41,109 bases of DNA from Pseudomonas sp. MWU15-20650 (GTDB lineage: Bacteria; Pseudomonadota; Gammaproteobacteria; Pseudomonadales; Pseudomonadaceae): positions 1 through 41,109 of the forward strand of contig NZ_JALJFG010000046.1 in the NCBI RefSeq assembly GCF_023242475.1. Reading direction: 5' to 3'. Below the pieces are notes generated by a model, which saw only the letters and a list, made by a program, of their open reading frames with translations, was not told where the DNA came from and ran no database searches. Of the stretch, positions 14,025 through 22,142 are shown in pieces. The translations under genes and the position numbers were made by a program. Position 1 is the first letter of the stretch. Each line of letters opens with the position of its first letter.

Positions 14025-15029
14025 TCATTTCTGCGAAAATGCGACGAATGTCTGCACGACTTGCTCGATCTGTGCCCGGCTGACATCCAGATGCGTGACC
14101 ATACGCAGGCGCGGCGCGGCACTCAACTTGATCCCGCGCTCTGCGGCAAAGGCTTTCAACGCCTGCGCCTGCTCGCCAATTTGCACATAGACCATGTTGG
14201 TCTGCACCGGCTCCACCGTGTAACCGACCTTGCGCAGTTCATCCCCCAGCCACTGCGCGTTGGCGTGGTCCTCGGCCAGGCGCTGTACCTGATGATCCAG
14301 GGCATACAGCCCCGCTGCCGCCAACGAACCAGCCTGGCGCATTGCGCCACCGACCATCTTGCGCAGGCGCCGGGCCTTGGCGATCAACGCCGTGGAACCG
14401 CACAGCACCGAGCCGACCGGTGCGCCAAGGCCCTTGGACAGGCACACCGACACCGAATCGAAATGCTTGGCGATGTCACGCGCATCCACCCCCAGCTTGA
14501 CCGCTGCGTTGTAGATCCGCGCCCCGTCCAGGTGCAAGGCCAGGCCATGCTCACGGGTAAACGCACGCGCCTTGGCCAGGTACTCCATCGGCAGGACCTT
14601 GCCTTGCATGGTGTTTTCCAGCGCCAGCAAGCGCGTGCGGGCAAAGTGGAAATCGTCAGGCTTGATCGCCGCCAGCACGTGGTCAAGGTCCAGGGAACCG
14701 TCCGCTTGCACTTCCAGCGGCTGCGGCTGGATCGAACCCAGCACGGCCGCCCCGCCACCTTCGTATTTGTAGGTATGGGCCTGCTGGCCGACGATATATT
14801 CCTCGCCGCGCTCACAGTGGGCCATCAATGCCAGCAAATTGCTCATGGTGCCAGTGGGCACGAACAGCGCGGCGGCGAAGCCCAGACGCTGGGCCAGTTC
14901 TGCCTCCAGCTTGTTGACGCTGGGGTCTTCGCCATAGACGTCATCACCGCTGACGGCGCCGGCCATCGCGTCGAGCATACCGGGGGTGGGTTGGGTCACG
15001 GTGTCGCTGCGCAGGTCAATCACGGTCAT
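14025..15029 (-). CDS. ltaE: Low-specificity L-threonine aldolase
   Basis: A 334-residue PLP enzyme of the threonine aldolase family, cleaving L-threonine/allo-threonine to glycine and acetaldehyde. It starts MTVIDLRSDTVTQPTPGMLDAM, the family's typical opening. Visible residues are His85 (GQQAHTYKYE) stacking over PLP, HLDGAR (Asp168, Arg171), and the Schiff-base Lys199 in VCLSKGLGAPVGS. ATG 15029 is chosen because the longer frame upstream lacks aldolase similarity. It lies between alaS and the FMN riboswitch of the next gene, which reads the other way. It supplies glycine and detoxifies excess threonine; it is not part of the riboflavin unit. Confidence 0.95.
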   Translation of the reverse strand: MTVIDLRSDTVTQPTPGMLDAMAGAVSGDDVYGEDPSVNKLEAELAQRLGFAAALFVPTGTMSNLLALMAHCERGEEYIVGQQAHTYKYEGGGAAVLGSIQPQPLEVQADGSLDLDHVLAAIKPDDFHFARTRLLALENTMQGKVLPMEYLAKARAFTREHGLALHLDGARIYNAAVKLGVDARDIAKHFDSVSVCLSKGLGAPVGSVLCGSTALIAKARRLRKMVGGAMRQAGSLAAAGLYALDHQVQRLAEDHANAQWLGDELRKVGYTVEPVQTNMVYVQIGEQAQALKAFAAERGIKLSAAPRLRMVTHLDVSRAQIEQVVQTFVAFSQK

Positions 15030-15221
15030 GAAGGGGGCCTCTAACGGAATGGATAAGTCCTTTCGTGTGTGATTACTGCGGGCAAAGCCACGCAATATCA
15101 AGCCCCCACTGCATTCAATCGAATACCAACCAAACAAACCGATATAGGTTATCGATACGGCAACCGTGCAGTTTCTGAAAAACCATGTTAAAAACTGTCC
15201 GCCGCCAGGGTTCTGGTGGCA

Positions 15222-15390
15222 ACGTTCTCAGGGCGGGGTGTAATTCCCCACCGGCGGTAATTGCACGCAATGTGCATAGCCCGCGAGCGCTTGGCGCCTC
15301 GAACCGCTCACGCGGGACGGCGACAAGGTCAGCAGACCCGGTGTGATCCCGGGGCCGACGGTCATAGTCCGGATGAAGAGAGAACGGGAT
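15222..15390 (+). ncRNA. FMN riboswitch (RFN element)
   Basis: The segment contains the conserved RFN parts in order: TCTCAGGGCGGGGTG-AATTCCCCACCGGCGGTAA, a central GCCCGCGAGCG...CGCGGG arm, GGTCAGCAGACCCGGTG, GATCCCGGGGCCGACGGT, and the closing ATAGTCCGGATGAAGAGAGAACG. It lies about 110 nt ahead of a lumazine synthase gene. FMN binding would shut expression off. The platform seems to be the hairpin at 15473-15493 that hides the ribosome binding site. Confidence 0.95.
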
Positions 15391-15472
15391 TGGCACCTAA
15401 GGGCCGCACGCCGAGCGCATGTTTGCATGACGAGGCTGTCCGCACCCTTAAATCCCATTCGATTCATAACGC

Positions 15473-15493
15473 CCTGTTTTTTTCTTAAACAGG
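15473..15493 (+). promoter_or_regulatory. SD-sequestering hairpin of ribH
   Basis: CCTGTTT (15473-15479) is complementary to AAACAGG (15487-15493), whose last bases are the start of the AGGAG ribosome binding site 7 nt before the ATG at 15503. This is the natural expression platform for the FMN riboswitch, acting on translation. A T-run lies in the loop rather than after the stem, so termination is less likely. Confidence 0.6.
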
Positions 15494-15502
15494 AGTCAGA
15501 AC

Positions 15503-16015
15503 ATGCAACCCACCGCAATTGACAGCAAAAGCAAAAACCACCACGGCGAGCGCGTCGCGTTTATCCAAGCCTGCTGGCACAAGGATATTGTCGACCAATC
15601 CCGTAAAGGCTTCCTTGCCGAAATGATCGCCCAGGGCTACCAGGAATCGGACATCGATTTCTTTGAGGTCGGCGGCGCCTTTGAAATGCCCCTGCACGCC
15701 AAGCTGCTGGCCAAGACCGGCCGTTACGCCGGCATCGTCGCCGCCGCGCTGGTGGTGGATGGCGGTATCTACCGTCACGAATTCGTCGCCCAATCGGTGG
15801 TCAGCGGCCTGATGCAGGTTCAGCTGGAAACCGAAGTGCCGGTGTTCTCGGTGTCCCTGACGCCGCATCACTTCCACGCCGGCAGCGAGCACACCACGTT
15901 CTTCTATGAGCACTTTGTGCACAAGGGTCAGGAAGCTGCGCGCACCTGCGCCGATACTCTGCATAAAGTACGGGCGATCCGTCGCAGTGAAGAGCAGCAC
16001 AAACGAGCCGTTTAA
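15503..16015 (+). CDS. ribH: 6,7-dimethyl-8-ribityllumazine synthase (RibH2 type)
   Basis: A 170-residue lumazine synthase condensing 5-amino-6-ribitylaminouracil with dihydroxybutanone phosphate, the penultimate riboflavin step. Motifs include ERVAFIQACWHKDIVDQSRKGF, VGGAFEMPLHAKLLAKTGRYAGIVAAALVVDGGIYRHEFVAQSV, and VPVFSVSLTPHHFHAG. Trp replaces the aromatic Phe of common RibH in the ACWH position, and the sequence resembles the decameric RibH2 branch known from Brucella and rhizobia. It stands alone, without other rib genes, directly behind an FMN riboswitch. It is therefore probably a second, demand-regulated copy beside the housekeeping ribH elsewhere in the genome; that second gene is outside this window. 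Confidence 0.93.
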   Translation: MQPTAIDSKSKNHHGERVAFIQACWHKDIVDQSRKGFLAEMIAQGYQESDIDFFEVGGAFEMPLHAKLLAKTGRYAGIVAAALVVDGGIYRHEFVAQSVVSGLMQVQLETEVPVFSVSLTPHHFHAGSEHTTFFYEHFVHKGQEAARTCADTLHKVRAIRRSEEQHKRAV

Positions 16016-16028
16016 GCGCAAGAAAATC

Positions 16029-16066
16029 TGCCCCGCCCATTTTCGATTGGCGGGGCATTTTTTTGC
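16029..16066 (+). terminator. ribH terminator
   Basis: TGCCCCGCC and GGCGGGGCA form a strong stem, followed by seven T residues, 14 bp after the ribH stop. Confidence 0.92.
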
Positions 16067-16159
16067 CTGAACAGATAGCATTTCAACATGTGAAAAAGCC
16101 TGCCCAAGGCGTCCTACTCCCTCCGTGCATATCTACCGTTTTGGCAACACGCGTATCTG

Positions 16160-16204
16160 GTTTAGTTAAAGCGCAGACCTCATTGGGTCTCTCTTAACCT
16201 AAAC
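16160..16204. repeat. Imperfect inverted repeat before the M91 gene
   Basis: GTTTAGTTAA (16160-16169) pairs with TTAACCTAAAC (16194-16204) with a single bulge, and AGACC (16175-16179) pairs with GGTCT (16186-16190) inside. It ends 16 bp before the M91 peptidase start and could be a leader hairpin close to the ribosome binding site, or an operator. No GGAACC-type hrp box is seen upstream. Confidence 0.5.
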
Positions 16205-16220
16205 GATCAGGTATTGAATC

Positions 16221-17840
16221 ATGACCAAAACGATAGAGAGTGAAGGCACTTCGGCCTCCACATTCCCGCGACCACGCTCACCCGACCTGGAGGCCAGTTC
16301 ACAGGCATGGGATGCACAAGTTCACAAAGGCGTCGACGGCGAGCGACACTCGCAACATGTGCGCCAAGTCCCCTATGACAACCCCGCCGGTGACGGCGTA
16401 ATCGAAATCCATCCGATCTTCAAGGACGAAAACGTCGTTATCGAACGGCAGATCTTTAGCCCCAGCCAACTCGATCAATTGTGGTTCACCACTTCCGACA
16501 AGCCTGACACTATCAGAATCAGGTCGCTCGCACATCTGCATAGCGCGTTGCATTCATCAGTGAACCAGCCGACGATTTTAAAACCTCGTCGACCTATCGA
16601 ACTTCCGCGCTTACCGTCCCTGGCCATGCGTATCAACGAGACGGTTTACTTGATCCGTCTTGCCCCACTCCAGACACTGATGTTGATCACTCAGGGTGGC
16701 GATGACCGCATTCACATCGATGATGACGTGACAACCCATATCACTGTCCGCAGCGGTGATGGCAAGGATCGAATCCTCAGCGCAGGTCATTTCACACGCA
16801 TAGATACCGGCCCAGGGGACGATTTAGTCACTATTCTCGACGGCAACAGTCATGTTGAGGCCGGCGATGGCGATGACGAGGTGCATGTTCACAAACGCAG
16901 TTACACCTTCATTTACGGAGGGCCTGGCAACGACATACTCAGTGGTGATGGCGATACGTTTATCGACGGTGGAGACGGCCAGGACCATATTATCGGCGGC
17001 GAAGGGCACAACATTCTCAGTGGTGCCGAGGACGGCGACCGAATTGAGGCAGGCCGCGGAACAAACGTTATCTATACCGGCCGCGGGCTTGACGACGTCA
17101 CTCGGCTAAAGGCTAAAGACACCACTTACTACAGCCAGAACACCACACTCACCGCTGACTGTGCGGTGATGACGCACGCCGACACACCGCAAATACCCGC
17201 CGCTAATGAATTCGCCTCCCACATTGTCCACAGTGAGCCTGGCGGCTTGTTGCATACCGGAGTTGAGGTACAGGGTAGCCCTTCATTTATCAGCCGGGTG
17301 AATGACGATCTACGCCTGCTGCTCTGTTCGCCTACCGGCAAGCGACTCCTGGCTGAACTCACCCGCGCAGAGCGCAAAAGCGGGCGACCGATCATCATCC
17401 ATGAGCTGATTGATCGTAACAACAGCGAGTTCATTCCAGACCCAGACACCGCCCCAGACGCCTTGATGAAGGGGGACAAACCGGGCACACCCTCTTACGG
17501 TGGAGATATCTGGTACAACACAGGCGTTCTATTTAAAGCAACCCCGAGCATCATTAGCCTGTTTCACGAGTTGTGCCACGCCTACTACTACGTTACTGGC
17601 ATGGTGGAAAGCGGGCTCAGCGAAGAAAATTATCCACGCAGCCGCAATCGAAAAGTGTCCAATGCGGAGGTGCAAGCCACAGGCTTACCCATCGTGCCTG
17701 TAGCGACAACGTCTGCCGATGCGGATGACAATTCAGCGCCCTCGGCCCCGCCTGCGCCCTTCGAACCCCCGCTGTTCAGTGAAAACAGGTTACGCCAGGA
17801 GCTAGGATTTCCACTGCGCCAGCATTACAACCTGATGTAA
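16221..17840 (+). CDS. M91-family zinc metallopeptidase with RTX-like repeats
   Basis: A 539-residue protein with two parts. Residues from about 158 to 295 carry degenerate RTX/hemolysin-type repeats (GDGDDEVHV, GGPGNDILSGDGD, GGDGQDHIIGGEGHNILSG). From about 370 to 490 it resembles M91 effector peptidases (HopH1/NleD): GTPSYGGDIWYNTG, then the zinc motif HELCHAYYY (His449, Glu450, His453) and a downstream VSNAEVQATGLPI containing the likely third ligand Glu483. The N-terminus is polar, Ser/Pro-rich and has no Sec signal, which fits a type III or type I secreted protein. Neighbours are housekeeping genes, so it is an insertion between ribH and astE. It ends flush against the astE stop. Target and secretion route are inferred. 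Confidence 0.85.
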   Translation: MTKTIESEGTSASTFPRPRSPDLEASSQAWDAQVHKGVDGERHSQHVRQVPYDNPAGDGVIEIHPIFKDENVVIERQIFSPSQLDQLWFTTSDKPDTIRIRSLAHLHSALHSSVNQPTILKPRRPIELPRLPSLAMRINETVYLIRLAPLQTLMLITQGGDDRIHIDDDVTTHITVRSGDGKDRILSAGHFTRIDTGPGDDLVTILDGNSHVEAGDGDDEVHVHKRSYTFIYGGPGNDILSGDGDTFIDGGDGQDHIIGGEGHNILSGAEDGDRIEAGRGTNVIYTGRGLDDVTRLKAKDTTYYSQNTTLTADCAVMTHADTPQIPAANEFASHIVHSEPGGLLHTGVEVQGSPSFISRVNDDLRLLLCSPTGKRLLAELTRAERKSGRPIIIHELIDRNNSEFIPDPDTAPDALMKGDKPGTPSYGGDIWYNTGVLFKATPSIISLFHELCHAYYYVTGMVESGLSEENYPRSRNRKVSNAEVQATGLPIVPVATTSADADDNSAPSAPPAPFEPPLFSENRLRQELGFPLRQHYNLM

Positions 17841-18845
17841 CTAGACCAGCTCCTTACCATCGCTCGGCACGACCAATATGCCTGCGCGCAATCCGTTCTT
17901 CACTTTCGGGTTGGGAAAGATAATGCGCGCCCCCTCTTCTTCGATCACCCAGCGTGTCTTGGCCACGTCTTCGGCAAGCAGGTACCCCTTGGGCAACGAC
18001 GAGAAGTTTTCCACGTCCGCCGGCAGGTGCATCACGAAGGCGTCGCTGTGCTTGATCACTTCGCGTGCAACGGCGAAGAGTTGCAGGCCGTCCAGGCTGC
18101 CGGTCTCAGGCTCGTTGCCCTCGATGATCTGCTTCAAACGCGCTTCCAGGCGCGACACATCCACGCCCTCGTTCTGCCCGAACGGGCGCGCCTTGCCCAA
18201 CTCCAGGGTGAAAGCCTCGGCGCCGAGTTGCTCGTAGGTGAACGCGGTGAAGGTAATCGAGGTTTTGTTCTGCAGAAGTACCGCCTGCATGCCGGCAGCG
18301 TTCAGGCGCTCCAGCTCTCGGCGTGAATGCTGTCGGTCTTCCTTCCACGGGTACAACGCAAACTGCTCGATTTTCGAACCACGAATCGCGGTATGCAGGT
18401 CGTAATGCAGGCGCGAGCGGCCAGGCAGGCTGAAAAAGCTGCGGGCCAATTGCTCAAGCTCGGCGGCGCGCATGGCCTCGGGGCCGATGTTTTGTTCATG
18501 CCGGCCGTTGAACAGCCGGTTGATGTCCAGTTCGAGATAACGCTCGCCGCGGCGCATGGCCTCGGGATTGCCGAACAGAAACAGAATACGGGAGCGGGGT
18601 TTGATTTCCCCACGGGCGATGCAATGCAACAGGCGGTCGAGCAGTTCGATCGGCGCGGTTTCGTTGCCATGGATGCCGGACGACAGCAGCAAGTCACTGC
18701 CGTTGTCCAAAGCTTCAGGAGGACGTACTTCAAGCGCGCCCTCGCTGAGCCAGCGCATCTGCACGCCGTCGACAGTCAGTTGAATTTTTTGCGCCGGTTC
18801 GCGACCGGCGAGGGTCAGTTCAAGCAGTTTGCCGAGGGCGAGCAT
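17841..18845 (-). CDS. astE: Succinylglutamate desuccinylase
   Basis: A 334-residue zinc hydrolase (AstE/AruE) that performs the last step of the arginine succinyltransferase pathway, N-succinylglutamate to succinate plus glutamate. Zinc ligands are visible in SSGIHGNETAP (His59, Glu62) and YDLHTAIRGS (His151). The catalytic Glu215 sits in FTLELGKARPFG. It is the last gene of the minus-strand ast/aru operon, 11 bp after the small conserved ORF. Its stop codon abuts that of the convergent M91 peptidase gene with no gap, leaving no room for an independent terminator between the two. Confidence 0.96.
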   Translation of the reverse strand: MLALGKLLELTLAGREPAQKIQLTVDGVQMRWLSEGALEVRPPEALDNGSDLLLSSGIHGNETAPIELLDRLLHCIARGEIKPRSRILFLFGNPEAMRRGERYLELDINRLFNGRHEQNIGPEAMRAAELEQLARSFFSLPGRSRLHYDLHTAIRGSKIEQFALYPWKEDRQHSRRELERLNAAGMQAVLLQNKTSITFTAFTYEQLGAEAFTLELGKARPFGQNEGVDVSRLEARLKQIIEGNEPETGSLDGLQLFAVAREVIKHSDAFVMHLPADVENFSSLPKGYLLAEDVAKTRWVIEEEGARIIFPNPKVKNGLRAGILVVPSDGKELV

Positions 18846-18856
18846 AAGCAGCTTCC

Positions 18857-19147
18857 TTAGTGGTTGCAGCCTGGGCCATGGACGTGATCGTCGTCATCAC
18901 CGTCTACGTCGGCCGGTTCCATTTCCAGTTGCAGGCTCATCAGGTTGGTGGCCAGTGGGCGCATCAGCAGGTTGGCGTACTCGGCGTCGCCTTCCTCCAC
19001 ATCCACACCGATCAGCAGTTGGCCACGGCCATCGTGCTGAATCCAGATCTCCTTGCCCTGCCAGACCACGGCGACGCGGGTGCAGGAGGTTTCCAGCTGG
19101 GTGCCGTCGGTGTCTTCAAGGATCAGTTTCAAGGTGTCGGTGGTCAT
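18857..19147 (-). CDS. Conserved small protein of the ast operon
   Basis: A 96-residue protein (MTTDTLKLILEDTDGTQLETSCTRVAVVWQGKEIWIQHDGRGQLLIGVDVEEGDAEYANLLMRPLATNLMSLQLEMEP...) with a predicted beta-rich body and an acidic, His/Cys-containing tail ADVDGDDDDHVHGPGCNH that could bind metal. The position between astB and astE corresponds to PA0900 in P. aeruginosa, a conserved gene of unknown function. Gaps of 24 bp to astB and 11 bp to astE indicate co-transcription. A metal-delivery role for the zinc enzyme AstE is conceivable from the tail but is speculation. Confidence 0.85.
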   Translation of the reverse strand: MTTDTLKLILEDTDGTQLETSCTRVAVVWQGKEIWIQHDGRGQLLIGVDVEEGDAEYANLLMRPLATNLMSLQLEMEPADVDGDDDDHVHGPGCNH

Positions 19148-19171
19148 AAAATAGTTCTCAGCCGTGCGGCG

Positions 19172-20518
19172 TTAATTGATCTGGAAAGGATAAACCGAGC
19201 CCAGTTTAAGGATTTGCGTCAGTTCATCCAGTGCCGTCCGGCACTCAAGCAACAATTGCGGGTCAGCCAGGTCGGTTTCACGCAGGCTGTCGCGGTAGTG
19301 CTTGCCAACCCATTGGGTCAGGGTTTCGTACAGCGGCGCGGTCATGATAACGCCTGGATTCACCGCCGCCAGTTCGGTTTCGTTCAAGGCAACGCGCAAA
19401 CGCAGGCACGCCGGGCCGCCACCGTTCTGCATACTTTGCTTGAGGTCGAACACTTTCACTTCGCGGATCAGCCCACCGGAGCTGGTCAGGCCCTGCAGGT
19501 AGTGCCACACACGCTCGTTGGCACGGCATTCTTCCGGCACGATCAGCAGCATCGAGCCATCAGCGCGGGTCAGTAACTGACTGTTGAACAGGTAGGAACG
19601 CACCGCGTCTTCGACACTGACCTGGGCACGGGGCACACAGACGGACTGGAAGTTAGCGCCCAGCTTGCGCAACTTGCCGTGCAGTTCAGCGAGCATCTGT
19701 TCGGTATTGAGGAATGCATCCTCGTGATAGAACAGCACTTCACCGTTGCCCACTGCAATCACATCGTTGTGGAACACGCCTGCGTCGATCACCGCCGGGT
19801 TCTGCTGGGCGTAGACCACGCCGTCATCTTTCAAACCGTGCAGGCGCGCAACGGCCTGGGAGGCTTCGAGGGTCTGGCGTGCCGGGTACTTCTGCGGGGC
19901 TGGGTAACGGGGGTCGAAGGCACTGCGGCCAAACACGAAAAACTCGACGCCCGCCTCACCGTACTCACGGCAGAAACGCGTGTGGTTGGCCGCGCCTTCA
20001 TCACCAAATTGCGCCACCGCCGGCAACGCGGCGTGGTGGGCGAAGTGCTTTGCATCGGCGAACATCGCGCCCAGCACGCGGCTGGTGGTGGGGTGTTCGA
20101 TGCTGCGATGGTACTTGCAGTTGAGGTTGGCGGCGGTGAAATGCACGCGGCCGTCTGCGGTGTCGGCGCTTGGGCTGACAGTGGCCGCGTTGGCTACCCA
20201 CATGCTGGAAGCCGAGCAACTCGCTACCAGCAACGGCATGGCCTGCTTGGCCGCCTGCTGGATCACCTGGGCATCGGTGCCGTTGAAACCCAAGTTGCGC
20301 AAAGCGGCCACATCCGGGCGCTCCTGGGGCGCCAATACACCTTGCACAAAGCCCATGTCCATCAGGGCTTTCATTTTCTGCAGGCCCTGCAACGCCGCTT
20401 CCTTCGGGTTGGAAGACTGCTGGCTGTTGCTTTGGGAGGCGACGTTGCCAAAGGACAAACCGCCGTAGTTATGGGTCGGCCCCACTAGACCGTCAAAATT
20501 GACTTCACAGGATTTCAT
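19172..20518 (-). CDS. astB: N-succinylarginine dihydrolase
   Basis: A 448-residue enzyme (AstB/AruB) hydrolysing N2-succinylarginine to succinylornithine, CO2 and ammonia. It begins MKSCEVNFDGLVGPTHNYGGLSFGNVAS, the typical AstB opening, which fixes the start at 20518 rather than the longer upstream frame. Conserved amidinotransferase-fold segments are seen (TAANLNCKYHRSIEHPTTSRVL; VIDAGVFHNDVIAVGNGEVLFYHEDAF; the late NGGGPACLRLRVAL with the probable nucleophile Cys). It lies in the ast operon, 157 bp downstream of astD; a REPIN fills most of this gap and could form a stable hairpin in the polycistronic mRNA. Confidence 0.96.
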   Translation of the reverse strand: MKSCEVNFDGLVGPTHNYGGLSFGNVASQSNSQQSSNPKEAALQGLQKMKALMDMGFVQGVLAPQERPDVAALRNLGFNGTDAQVIQQAAKQAMPLLVASCSASSMWVANAATVSPSADTADGRVHFTAANLNCKYHRSIEHPTTSRVLGAMFADAKHFAHHAALPAVAQFGDEGAANHTRFCREYGEAGVEFFVFGRSAFDPRYPAPQKYPARQTLEASQAVARLHGLKDDGVVYAQQNPAVIDAGVFHNDVIAVGNGEVLFYHEDAFLNTEQMLAELHGKLRKLGANFQSVCVPRAQVSVEDAVRSYLFNSQLLTRADGSMLLIVPEECRANERVWHYLQGLTSSGGLIREVKVFDLKQSMQNGGGPACLRLRVALNETELAAVNPGVIMTAPLYETLTQWVGKHYRDSLRETDLADPQLLLECRTALDELTQILKLGSVYPFQIN

Positions 20519-20581
20519 CGGCGAGGCTCCACGAACATCTGTTTTTATAGGCATCAAATTACTTGAACACACCACAGTTCA

Positions 20582-20676
20582 AATGTGGGAGGGGGGCTTG
20601 CTCCCGATAGCAGGGTGTCAGTTGACTAATTAGGTGACTGACACACCGCCATCGGGAGCAAGCCCCCTCCCACATT
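20582..20676. repeat. REPIN between astD and astB
   Basis: Two REP copies in opposite orientation: AATGTGGGAGG...CTTGCTCCCGAT at the left and ATCGGGAGCAAG...CCTCCCACATT at the right, separated by about 45 bp that themselves contain a TGTCAGT/ACTGACA dyad. It belongs to the fluorescent-Pseudomonas REP families mobilised by RAYT transposases. Its right end touches the last base of the astD stop codon, so it sits within the ast operon transcript. Confidence 0.93.
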
Positions 20677-22142
20677 CAGATCAGCGTTATGCCAGGGGTC
20701 AACGTGGCTGGCACCACCAGACTCGGCGTTTCCAGCGACGCCACCGGATACGCACAATAATCGGCCGCGTAATACGCACTGGCCCGATGGTTACCCGAGG
20801 CCCCTACCCCGCCAAACGGTGCGGTACTGGCGGCGCCGGTCAACTGCTTGTTCCAGTTGACGATACCGGCACGGCTTTCCAGCCAGAACTGCTGGTAACG
20901 CGCTTCGCTATCCGACAACAGGCCAGCGGCCAGGCCGTATTGGGTGTTGTTGGCCTCTGCGATTGCCTCGGCGAAATCCGCGTAGCGAATCACCTGCAAC
21001 AGCGGGCCGAACAGTTCTTCGTCTTCGCGCTCGGTTACGCCGGTCACGTCGATGATGCCTGGGGTCAGCAATGCGGCCTGATCCTGTGGCTGGGTCATTT
21101 CCAGCAGCGCTACGGCGCCATTGGCCAACATCAATTCCTGGGCGTCCATCAAGGCTTTCGCCGCGCCAAGGGAGATTACCGAGCCCATGAACGGCGCCGG
21201 TTGCTGGTCGAACGCACCGACTTCAATCGTTGCGCTCACCGCCACCAGCCGCGCCAGCAATGCATCGCCCCAGGCGCCTTCCGGTACCAGCAAGCGACGG
21301 GCGCAGGTGCAACGCTGACCAGCCGAGATAAACGCAGACTGGATGATGGTGTAGACCGCCGCATCCACATCGGCCACTTCATCCACGACCAGCGGGTTGT
21401 TGCCGCCCATTTCCAGAGCGAGGATTTTGTCCGGGCGCCCCGAAAACTGCTGATGCAGATGATTGCCGGTGCGGCTGGAGCCGGTGAAGAACAAGCCGTC
21501 TATGCCGGGGTTGGCGGCCAGGGCGATGCCGGTTTCCCGCGCGCCTTGCAGCAGGTTCAACACGCCCGCCGGCAGGCCGGCTTCGATCCAGCATTGCACG
21601 GTCAGCTCGGCAACTTTCGGGGTCAGCTCGCTGGGTTTGAACAGCACGGTATTACCCGCCAGCAAGGCCGGGACGATATGGCCGTTGGGCAAATGCCCGG
21701 GGAAGTTGTACGGGCCGAACACCGCCACCACGCCGTGAGGCTTGTGACGCAATACCGCGGTGGCGTCACCCAATGGGCCGCTCTTTTCGCCAGTGCGCTC
21801 ACGATAACTCTGCACCGAAATGGCGATCTTGTTGGCCATGCTGGTGACTTCGGTAGCCGATTCCCACAAGGGTTTACCGGTTTCCTCACCAATGCAGCGG
21901 GCGATTTCATCGGCACGGCTTTTCAGGGTGTTGGCAAAGGCTTCCAGCACGCTGATGCGTTCTTCCAACGGCAGACGAGCCCACGCAGGGAATGCCTGGC
22001 GTGCCGCCTGCACGGCGGACTCGACCTGCTCGGCGGTGGCGCCATTGCCGGCCCACAATACCTGCTGGGTCACCGGGTTGCGCGATTCGAACAACTCACC
22101 CTGGCCAGCCAGCCAGCTACCTGCGATATACAGCGAATTCAT
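20676..22142 (-). CDS. astD: Succinylglutamate semialdehyde dehydrogenase
   Basis: A 488-residue aldehyde dehydrogenase (AstD/AruD) oxidising N-succinylglutamate 5-semialdehyde with NAD+. ALDH motifs are present: PYNFPGHLPNGHIVPALLAGNTVLFKPSE, FTGSSRTGNHLH for cofactor binding, the catalytic Glu in LALEMGGNNPLVV, and the nucleophile Cys in SAGQRCTCARR. The start codon overlaps the astA stop (TAATG), so translation is coupled. The stop codon is embedded at the edge of a REPIN. It is the fourth gene of the operon. Confidence 0.97.
   Translation of the reverse strand: MNSLYIAGSWLAGQGELFESRNPVTQQVLWAGNGATAEQVESAVQAARQAFPAWARLPLEERISVLEAFANTLKSRADEIARCIGEETGKPLWESATEVTSMANKIAISVQSYRERTGEKSGPLGDATAVLRHKPHGVVAVFGPYNFPGHLPNGHIVPALLAGNTVLFKPSELTPKVAELTVQCWIEAGLPAGVLNLLQGARETGIALAANPGIDGLFFTGSSRTGNHLHQQFSGRPDKILALEMGGNNPLVVDEVADVDAAVYTIIQSAFISAGQRCTCARRLLVPEGAWGDALLARLVAVSATIEVGAFDQQPAPFMGSVISLGAAKALMDAQELMLANGAVALLEMTQPQDQAALLTPGIIDVTGVTEREDEELFGPLLQVIRYADFAEAIAEANNTQYGLAAGLLSDSEARYQQFWLESRAGIVNWNKQLTGAASTAPFGGVGASGNHRASAYYAADYCAYPVASLETPSLVVPATLTPGITLI

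Noticed and set aside
16066..16220. hrp-box promoter for the M91 effector
   Set aside because: No GGAACC-N15/16-CCAC pattern is present before the gene.
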